DNA from: Glandiceps talaboti | Taxonomy: Eukaryota > Hemichordata > Enteropneusta > Spengelidae | Length of the DNA stretch: 64,000 nt | NCBI RefSeq assembly: GCF_964340395.1 | Contig: NC_135554.1 | Coordinates: 10,262,475-10,326,474 of the forward strand | Reading direction: 5' to 3' | Part shown: piece by piece, positions 57,501 to 64,000 of the stretch | Layout of the letters: every line of letters begins with the position of its first letter | How positions within the stretch are numbered: the stretch's first letter is position 1 | Translations under genes and position numbers: made by a program | Notes under the pieces: model-generated | What the model saw: only the letters and a program-made list of their open reading frames with translations | Databases searched by the model: none | Told to the model about the DNA's origin: nothing

Positions 57501-60500
57501 AATAGGCATAATGTTTTTAAGTCTCACACATGCTTTTTTGTTAAATATTATTAAATATCACAAAAAGAAGCAGACACGGCTAGCATGCAAGCATGATATT
57601 GGTACAGTTTTTGTCACTGCACACAAATCAACAGTCAGATTGAACAATTAAGATTCAAAATCAAAATCGTTTATTTGTGTTCACAGTGAGATAAAATGTA
57701 GCATTTTATGTGTGTATGCTATCAGTGTCTGTATTATTTTTGTATATAAAAAATATATATTATGAGATGTAAAAAAACATTGTGTCGCCTAATTCAAATT
57801 CTATAGTCTCTCTTGGTTTGGTAGTAAATTTATAATGGTTAATTAGTGGAATAATTAGGTAAGTGGCAGCTATCAGTAGTTTTTGAGAATTTCCAGTAGT
57901 AGGGAATATCTGGTATAAAGTAAATGTTTTCCATTCTTTTATCCAAAATCTGTATATTCATAGAAATACATCCCCTTCATGACAACGAGAAATTATAATC
58001 AAATTGTTTCAATTTATTTAAGCAATAACCCCCGCCGAAGGCGGGTATACACGAGATTTTGGTACAATTCGCGACATATAGCACGAGCCGAATGGCGAGT
58101 GCTATATGGAGCGAATTGTACCAAATTCGAGTGTATACCCGCCTTCGGCGGGAGTTATTGCTATTATATTATATCAAAATGTGTGTCTATTGATGTGATT
58201 CTGTGGTTATTTATATGCCCGAAAAGGCGAATTCGCACGTACAGAAAAAGATCGTCGGTAATACATCGTCGGGAACGAGCATATTTTAATGAGTGGATAC
58301 GTTCATGTAGCCCCCACACACACTGCATGAACACAAACCATACACTGCATTGCAATGCATTGCATTGCATTGATAAATTACTTTATTTACATCATATAAT
58401 GCATAACGAAAACGCGTTGAAAACTAGCAACAAAGAAAACGGGGCAAGAGGTCAAAGAAAGTAACAATTTTGTTTGGATATTTACATAAGAACAATAAAT
58501 CTTGTACACTGCTAAAAATAGATGTCTCGGCGTTGAATCGGAGAAAGCGCGAGACAGTAAATCAGAGACGCGACGTTACACAGTCTTCTTTAATTTAATG
58601 GTTAACAAATTGAACATTGACCGAACCTGAAAATGTACAGTTTTGAAATAATCCTGACGCACCTTGACTGATGGTTAAAAGTTAAATCGGTGTTGCTTGA
58701 TTCAACGCGTAACGAGAGTAGGACGCTGAGACGGCTCGTTGCATGGGGAGAACTTGTACCTTATCAGTGATGTTGAAGCCACTGATCGATCGTTGCTTTC
58801 GATCGCAAGGTCATCAGTGGAATTATTTGGACTACTGTAACCCAAACTATTGTACAGGATACCTGACACACCTTTACTCTGGGGAAGTGTTAACTTATTG
58901 GTAGAAGAACGAACACATTCAGCTTGTATGTACTATTCATATGCTAGTTTAGGGGCCCATTTTACCACTGCCAGCCGTGGTAAAATGGGATTTTACCACA
59001 GTTATTATCCAATCAGAATGGCGCACAGTAGCATGATATAATATAATTCACATTTTATAATAATAAATCAGTTATACAGCAAATGATATGTCAAATTTAA
59101 AACATCTCTTTCAACATACATTTTTATAGAATGTTAAAACTATATAAACTTTTATTCACACAGGATTAAAAATTCTCCTTTTTTTTGCCAGACTATTCTA
59201 TTGTCTCATTTTAGAACAATAATCATATCACATGACCTTAGAGTAATCCTACTGTATTGGGGGTGTGTTTGCATAACAATAGTCTGTACTTACATGTAAC
59301 TATGTTGATGTAGCGATTCTTGGCCTGATTGTCTGCCTTCAAGCATACATTGTGAGGCATCGTTGGTCCTTGTTGAAGAGACTGTAAAAGAAAGGTCATC
59401 TTTAGAATTGGAATGGTTGAATAATTTCCACTTGACTGACCACAAAGTGCTAATGTGTTTTTGAGGTCCAAGGTGTCAATCAATTACAATACACATGAGA
59501 TTATATAGCACAATGAAGCACTTACTGTAACAATGTTAATTGATATGTTTTATAGTTGTCTCTGGTTCAACTAACCGCCTTGTATTCATTCTAAGTTTGT
59601 TTTGATAATAGTGTCCTCACATGAGGATGGGTCAGTCTTTTGTGAGGGATGACTGGTCACAGTGAACAAAGGTACTCGCCATTGAGTTATAGCTTGTTTT
59701 TAACACTACACAGCATGCCATCAGAAAAGGCTACATGTACATTTCTTATGCCTGGTGCTAAACCCTTGACCTATTTTCACGGCTCTGGTGTCTCACTTCT
59801 ATAAAAGCATCTTCACACTTGAGATATATGACAATTGTACATGTAAAAGTCTTGCTAGCCTTTCATATGCAATTACAACTGATAACAATAATTGTTTGCT
59901 CTGACATCTTTCATGCACACTTTCGGGAATTAACACTGTTTAAAATGTTTTTCACTCTTCCATCATTTGTGATCAGAACATCGCAATATTCCCAATTGTA
60001 CATTTTGCTCATTTCTATTTTTTGTCATCATTCCAAGATTCTGAACTTGGAGCAAAGCAGTTCAGAAAAGAATCAGTGCCAGTATGAATCAGTGCCTATA
60101 TGAGCAAACTCCATAAAAATGTTGCTTTGCTTCATTTATACTGACACACTCTCCTTTTGCAATGCTATTTCCTTCTTTCTACTAAAAGAGGATATTGGTA
60201 CTTCTGAGTAAATCATTGACATTGTAACTCGTCTTTTTACATAAAAGTCTGTAAATGTACACAGTCATGTAATTTAGATTTACTAATTATCTGTTGTTCA
60301 ATCAATCAAATAATCCTATTTGCTATTTCTGTTGTCAAATCAAAGCCCATGAGAATACACACTTCATCATTTTGTAAGCCAGAGTTGATTGTCTCCAGTC
60401 ACGACTTACCTCAAACTCTTCTACGAAACCTTCAAAGCTGTTCGCTCTCTTGTTCTTGATGTACTCTGCTAATTTGTTGATTTTGATTCCATCAACACCA

Positions 60501-63211
60501 AGTTGAACAATGTTCGGTTTCAACACTGGAATTTGAACAGGAAATAATTTCTCTATAACAAAAATATGTAATTCCTTCAAGCATAGCATTTGCTTGTTAA
60601 TCAGCCATGCTATGATTCAATTCTCTTGATACCAACAGAACTATATTTAACACAGATTTTAATTGCAATGTCACATTTGCATAATTAGATTGTGGATCAT
60701 AGAAGAAAGCTAATACGTTTCTACATGCAGTGTTCATCAGAAGACTACTTGTAACATATGTATTTATGATCAAAGTCTGTTGTTGTTTTACTTGATAGAT
60801 AATAACACTTTTACTGTCGAATACAGCTTTGTTGTTATCAAGGGGAGTCTAAACAGTTGAATGAATTGTAAACAAAACTTCTTTCCTCAATCATTATAAC
60901 CCTGCTGTTTTCAGCAATAAAAGTGCTCTTAATCTTACTGAGCAAGTAGAACCAAAATCTCAACTTGTCAAATGATATACATTAAATGTATATGATAAAT
61001 GTATGCACAGTCTTCTGGGGAACACTCCCTGTTGTGGCTGTATCAGCGTGGTTTTCATAACAACATGATTATAGGAAAGTGTAAAATTACATGTAAAACT
61101 GTCTACATTTTTGATAAATGTGATCCTACATGCATATGTATTATAATTTGAGCTTGCAACAACCATCTATTAAATGTAACAAAACAGTATTGAAGGACAA
61201 AGCTCAAGTGCTTCAGGGATGAGACATGTTTCAAAGGAGAGTGATGTTCCATGATTTTTCCAGGATTGTTCAAAAGCATTCAACAAATCGACAAACATCA
61301 CTATTATGTCCATCCAATATTTCTTTACAATTTACTCCATTTTCCCATTTATAAATAATGAAGGTAATGAATATTTACTAGCAGTAATGAACAGCTGTTG
61401 GAAGAGTGTGCATTAGTACAAAGGCACTTGTAAACTGTCGGCATATATTCAGAATCATGATGAATGCCATTTTTGAGCAAGTGAAGAATACTTGCACATT
61501 GTTCATGAATAACAGGATATACATGTACAAACATAACAACAAAGGAATGCAAAAGTAACAAGTAATACATGTACATTTCCAGTATAATTCTTGATGTTTT
61601 GAATTTAATATTCTTTCACAAAAAGGCTTATAGGTAAGATATACAACAACACATATGCATTCTCATACACGTCATGTCCATAAATACCTTCTAATTCATG
61701 TTCATCTATACTCCTGCTTGTATTTTTTATATGATTCTGTCGTCTATCTTTGTTTGGTCTATAAATTGGTGTTCGTCCATTCTCCACAATAGGCTCACCT
61801 TTCTTTAATTCTCTTTGATACCTGCAGTGTCACAGAAGAACTGAATTAAAACATACATTCATGCAAGTGATACTGATTGTTCGATTTAGATAAACCTAAT
61901 TTTTCAAAAATACAATTATATTGGCTCATCAGAAGTTACAGGTTTCATGACTGCATGTTATTCACTACTGTAAACCTAGATATTTCCGCTCCTAGAAAAT
62001 TTAGCACTTTTACAGTCTTCAGCTAATTCTCAAAGACTAATTTTCACTAATTACCAGACTGGTACATTGTGAACATATACAAGAAGGCATTTTACTCATC
62101 ACTAATTATTTTTGCGTTTTTTGTTTTCTAGTGAAATTAGCGAAAACTTCCGGTATTTCATGTTCAATTATCATTGTAGTATTTTGAAATCAATTGCAAC
62201 AGAGCTTTTGAGATGTCTTTCACTCATTTGGATGGTAACACAGATAAATGCTTTATGAACTTCAAGTGCACATTGCACACACTATACCAATCAGATACTG
62301 CTGAAGTCAACAATCTTTACTCTTCAAACAGCATGCACAGCTCTATACACTATATCACTTTTCTAAAGTCAGACTTATTGAAAATGTTTCGCTAGTGTAC
62401 TAATGAACAAAAGAACAATTAATAGCCATGCAGTAAATTACGTTTTCATCAAAAGAACAGAAACATTTTTGTGACATTTTGTCTAATTTAAATGAACTAA
62501 AGTTCCACCATGCAGACATCAATTGCATACATCAAAACATTGGTGCCCACATGCCTGCGTCTAGTTGCAGTGTGCTTAAATCGTTTATTTTATAACAGAC
62601 AAAATGTACCAAGAAATTCCAAACTTGCTATCTTCATGTAGAACATACAGTTTCTTAGTGGTTTCTCAGTGTATCATTGCATCTATTTGAAATAGTATAG
62701 GTGAATGGTAACTTGAAGTTGAAACATGCTGTATATCGTATAAAGATAAATAATTAAAGTTTTAGGAATACTTTACTGGAGTGTATTGATGTATGATAGC
62801 AAACTTACTTGACAATGAAAATAGCTGCTATAAGACCAGCAAGTAAGACCAACACAATACCAACGATTATCGCAACAACGATTGGTGAAATACCTCCCTT
62901 TCTAGCACTGAACACTGTAGGCAAAGTTGACATAATATAACATCATAACTTGACAAAAACAAGTTCTCACAAATAGCCAAGTTAACAGGATAGTAAAACT
63001 GGGATACTGAAACTTGTGAAAGGTGAATTGCTCTTTCATGTTTTGAAACTAAAATACAAAACTGGCTGGGTAGAACAACATAATGGTGACGTGATAATGT
63101 CTTGTTTATTCCTTTCACAGTTTTTTTTCTACATAAATACATAAGTCTTGGAGCAATTATAAGCTTACCTGGCATAATTTTAGTGCCATTGGACATTACA
63201 AAAAATGTTTC
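48525..63211 (-). CDS. Receptor-type tyrosine phosphatase gene B (tandem D1-D2), 5' partial
   Basis: Minus-strand gene; 19 exons in the window give a continuous 696-residue frame to the stop. 5' to 3': 63211-63169, 62914-62809, 61821-61688, 60552-60410, 59381-59294, 57391-57315, 56509-56473, 56294-56197, 55590-55474, 54836-54682, 53965-53830, 53298-53149, 52841-52742, 52223-52150, 51358-51224, 50800-50672, 50276-50119, 49438-49303, 48599-48525. It has a short extracellular stem, a transmembrane helix, a basic juxtamembrane segment, D1 with [17 protein letters not shown] and MVQ (fully catalytic), and D2 with HCLNGLGRTG but no WPD Asp. It should dephosphorylate phosphotyrosine proteins at the plasma membrane; ligand and subfamily cannot be told without the ectodomain, which lies mostly beyond base 64000. 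Paralogue of gene A. Confidence 0.9.
49303..49438 (-). CDS. Gene B exon: D2 signature
   Basis: 136 bp, phase 2 to 0. With the previous exon it reads [20 protein letters not shown], so CX5R is kept in D2, and it ends PNMVQSL. Confidence 0.94.
50119..50276 (-). CDS. Gene B exon: D2 WPD-equivalent
   Basis: 158 bp, phase 0 to 2. Encodes [20 protein letters not shown] and ends [11 protein letters not shown] replaces WPD, so the general acid is missing in D2. Confidence 0.92.
50672..50800 (-). CDS. Gene B exon: D2, YWPDE
   Basis: 129 bp, phase 0 to 0. Encodes [20 protein letters not shown] and ends FKLYRTGRK. Donor AAAG|GTTTGT is weak but the exon boundary matches gene A. Confidence 0.9.
51066..51205 (-). 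mobile_element. tRNA-like SINE, second copy
   Basis: The minus strand reads GGGTAGAGTTGTTAACTTGG then AATCTGCA and, later, ATTTGTTTCTGAATTGC. This matches the 3845-3990 element in the same order. It lies in the gene B intron between the exons at 51358-51224 and 50800-50672. The B box is poorer here. Confidence 0.55.
51224..51358 (-). CDS. Gene B exon: D2, DFWRMLYD
   Basis: 135 bp, phase 0 to 0. Encodes [20 protein letters not shown] then [17 protein letters not shown]. Confidence 0.93.
51920..52065 (+). repeat. Dispersed repeat family 3, copy 2 (rearranged)
   Basis: Shares ACATTGTGTCGCCTAATT and CTATAGTCACTCT with 57665-57832. Its left part (ATTCTCACTGTGAACACAAA) is inverted relative to that copy. 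Confidence 0.55.
52150..52223 (-). CDS. Gene B exon: D2, SDYINAS
   Basis: 74 bp, phase 1 to 0. Encodes [20 protein letters not shown] then ASFVD. The reference for the 7-bp duplication in gene A. Confidence 0.92.
52742..52841 (-). CDS. Gene B exon: D2 start, KNRF
   Basis: 100 bp, phase 0 to 1. Encodes [20 protein letters not shown] then [13 protein letters not shown]. It is the reference against which the 101-bp gene A exon is out of frame. Confidence 0.92.
53149..53298 (-). CDS. Gene B exon: D1-D2 linker
   Basis: 150 bp, phase 0 to 0. Begins [20 protein letters not shown] and ends NTIFQEFQ. Confidence 0.93.
53830..53965 (-). CDS. Gene B exon: D1 catalytic signature
   Basis: 136 bp, phase 2 to 0. 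With the previous exon it reads [20 protein letters not shown], the full HCX5R(S/T) signature, and ends RINMVQTL with the Q-loop Gln. Confidence 0.96.
54066..54302 (-). mobile_element. MITE copy 2, intact TA on both sides
   Basis: The reverse-orientation partner of 2041-2282. The element is 54068-54300 with TA at 54066-54067 and 54301-54302. The terminal repeat extends perfectly to AATAGGGAACTTGCAA on both ends when the flanks are included. It lies in the gene B intron between the exons at 54682 and 53965. Confidence 0.82.
54682..54836 (-). CDS. Gene B exon: D1 WPD loop
   Basis: 155 bp, phase 0 to 2. Encodes [20 protein letters not shown] and ends SGPIVVHC. The canonical WPD loop with the general-acid Asp is intact. 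Confidence 0.95.
54955..55105 (+). repeat. Dispersed repeat family 4, copy 1
   Basis: ACTGTAAACC-AGATATTT, CTAGAAAATT and GACTGGTACATT...TACAAGAAG-CATTTTA recur in the same order at 61968-62155. Both copies are intronic in gene B. No ORF. Confidence 0.55.
55474..55590 (-). CDS. Gene B exon: D1, KYWP
   Basis: 117 bp, phase 0 to 0. Encodes [20 protein letters not shown] and ends [10 protein letters not shown]. Confidence 0.92.
56197..56294 (-). CDS. Gene B exon: D1, DFWRMVWQE
   Basis: 98 bp, phase 1 to 0. Encodes [20 protein letters not shown] then [13 protein letters not shown]. Confidence 0.94.
56473..56509 (-). CDS. Gene B exon: D1 micro-exon
   Basis: 37 bp, phase 0 to 1. Encodes [12 protein letters not shown], ending in the ATQGP motif with the next exon. 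Confidence 0.92.
57315..57391 (-). CDS. Gene B exon: D1, SDYINAN
   Basis: 77 bp, phase 1 to 0. Encodes [20 protein letters not shown] then NANFID. Confidence 0.93.
57665..57832 (+). repeat. Dispersed repeat family 3, copy 3
   Basis: Begins near TTTATTTGTGTTCACAGTGA and ends near CTCTTGGTTTGGTAGTAAAT. Matches in blocks the repeats at 42.8 and 51.9 kb. Lies in a gene B intron. Confidence 0.55.
58022..58161. repeat. GC-rich foldback with 63-bp arms
   Basis: Arms 58022-58084 and 58099-58161 are reverse complements over most of their length (GCAATAACCCCCGCCGAAGG against its mirror ending CGGGAGTTATTGC). Each arm itself contains the smaller palindrome CCCGCCGAAGGCGGG. It is much more GC-rich than the surrounding gene B intron. 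Confidence 0.85.
58956..58989. repeat. Perfect 13-bp hairpin
   Basis: CCCATTTTACCAC and GTGGTAAAATGGG separated by 8 bases, followed by a further ATTTTACCAC. Intronic in gene B; probably part of a small palindromic repeat. Confidence 0.8.
59294..59381 (-). CDS. Gene B exon: D1 start, KNRY
   Basis: 88 bp, phase 0 to 1. Encodes [20 protein letters not shown] then KNRYINIVT. Carries the canonical KNRY phosphotyrosine-recognition motif. Confidence 0.92.
60410..60552 (-). CDS. Gene B exon: juxtamembrane segment 2
   Basis: 143 bp, phase 1 to 0. Encodes [20 protein letters not shown] and ends EEFE, the wedge helix before D1. Acceptor GTTATAG, donor GAG|GTAAGT. Confidence 0.88.
61688..61821 (-). 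CDS. Gene B exon: juxtamembrane segment 1
   Basis: 134 bp, phase 2 to 1. Encodes [20 protein letters not shown] then [18 protein letters not shown] and ends DEHELE. Strongly basic after the membrane. Donor GAAG|GTATTT is a little unusual. Confidence 0.82.
61968..62155 (+). repeat. Dispersed repeat family 4, copy 2
   Basis: Direct homologue of 54955-55105 with about 40 extra bases in its first part. Contains the CTAGAAAATTTAGC and GTGAAATTAGCGAAAACTT blocks. Confidence 0.55.
62809..62914 (-). CDS. Gene B exon: transmembrane segment
   Basis: 106 bp, phase 1 to 2, as in gene A. Encodes [20 protein letters not shown] then [15 protein letters not shown], a clear transmembrane helix. Confidence 0.9.
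63169..63211 (-). CDS. Gene B exon: extracellular stem
   Basis: 43 bp, phase 0 to 1; acceptor TTCTTTCAG, donor CCAG|GTAAGC. Encodes [14 protein letters not shown] with one NGT sequon, just before the transmembrane exon. Confidence 0.7.
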
Positions 63212-63369
63212 CTGAAAGAAAAACAAAATGGCCATTGATACTTTACATTTATTTAGAAGTAATATATGAATTTACTTTTCCTCAATTGAATTAGTAACTC
63301 ACAACTCATATATGGTTTTAACTTTTTATGTATAATTTACAAAAAAATATCTTCAAGTGTGATTTTACA

Positions 63370-63371
<2 letters not shown>

Positions 63372-63411
<40 letters not shown>
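63372..63411. repeat. (AC)n microsatellite
   Basis: Pure AC array upstream (minus sense) of the gene B stem exon. Confidence 0.95.
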
Positions 63412-63412
<1 letters not shown>

Positions 63413-63657
63413 AACAACAACTTAACCTGCAAAAGAAACACTTATACATGTTATATATTTTGTACACAGTGGACATGTAGGAAGAGGTAAAGTTAACATG
63501 ATGTTGACATCAGTTGGAAAGTAAACAACTGAAGCATTTAAAATCATCAAGTCAATGTGTATTTTTTTTCTGCAGAAACTTTTCTACTGCACTGAAAAAG
63601 AACAATACTTTCTCAGTTTCAATGTGATTTGGTGAAGGATTCTGCTGTGTGTGTTAC

Positions 63658-63799
63658 ATCTCTGTTATTGTTAATCTAGAGTTGACTATGTCTTCTATTT
63701 TTGTTTCAAAAACTCTGTCCTGTGACAAGTTAATTTCATCTGTACCACACTCATGGATGATACAATCTACTTTGCATACTAATTTTTTAACATGATTTC
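63658..63799 (-). CDS. Possible ectodomain exon of gene B (Ig-like?)
   Basis: After a TTAG acceptor an open frame of 46 codons reads NHVKKLVCKVDCIIHECGTD then EINLSQDRVFETKIEDIVNS and RLTITEM, closing at GAT|GTAACA. The spaced Cys and the S-x-L-T-I ending resemble an Ig-like fold. Its phase (1 to 2) does not join directly to the next known exon, so another exon would be needed between them. Weak. Confidence 0.25.
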
Positions 63800-64000
63800 C
63801 TAACATACATTTGCATAAACATAATCACTTGGATAAATAATGGTGTACTTTGCAATGAAATATATTTAATGAATTTCAGTCAGTAATGTTCAATGTTGGT
63901 GGATGAATCCATATATATACATGTAGTACTGTATTTGTAAGTTACTGCAAAATTAGGAAGAATGCCAATGTTGTTTGCTCTATGTTACAGGTACTGTGCA

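Noticed and set aside
57979-58464. 161-codon plus-strand frame
   Set aside because: Runs through both arms of the GC-rich foldback and has no family resemblance.

Overview
The window is AT-rich animal DNA: spliced genes with GT-AG introns, dense microsatellites and many short non-autonomous repeats. Nothing in it is bacterial or viral. The proteins (a sushi/Kunitz/ZP extracellular protein and two tandem-domain receptor tyrosine phosphatases) and the intron and repeat style suggest a marine invertebrate (lophotrochozoan, hemichordate or cephalochordate-like). I cannot fix the species.

Layout. (1) About 0.57-7.83 kb, plus strand: a mosaic gene with one sushi (CCP) exon, two Kunitz exons and a complete five-exon ZP domain ending in a basic KKRR cleavage site. 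Its 5' end is not recognised and may lie before base 1. The first Kunitz exon is also the end of a small continuous ORF with its own signal peptide. (2) About 8.4-13.7 kb: no gene seen, many microsatellites. (3) About 13.7-31.0 kb (perhaps to 34.9 kb), minus strand: receptor PTP gene A, with a transmembrane exon, juxtamembrane exons, an intact-looking D1 phosphatase domain and a decaying D2. Compared exon by exon with gene B, two consecutive D2 exons carry an extra 1 bp and an extra 7 bp (a perfect 7-bp tandem duplication), and the D2 signature has lost its arginine. (4) About 35-48.5 kb: no gene seen. It holds a degraded Penelope-like retroelement fragment near 38 kb, a large foldback near 42.4 kb and a long microsatellite-poor tract that may include the 3'UTR of gene B. 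(5) About 48.5-63.2 kb and onward past the right edge, minus strand: receptor PTP gene B, paralogous to A with nearly identical exon lengths and phases, and open through D1, D2 and the stop. Its ectodomain is mostly outside the window.

B and A lie head-to-tail on the same strand, as a local tandem duplication would leave them. B appears to be the intact copy. A looks like a diverging copy: it has no recognised ectodomain, its WPD-loop reads WKD, and its D2 is either bypassed by shifted splice sites or lost. The other notable content is a varied set of small transposons: a TA-flanked MITE in two opposite copies, a second TIR family in three copies, two tRNA-like SINE families, several long foldbacks, and a near-perfect 74-bp inverted duplication flanking a SINE in a gene A intron.
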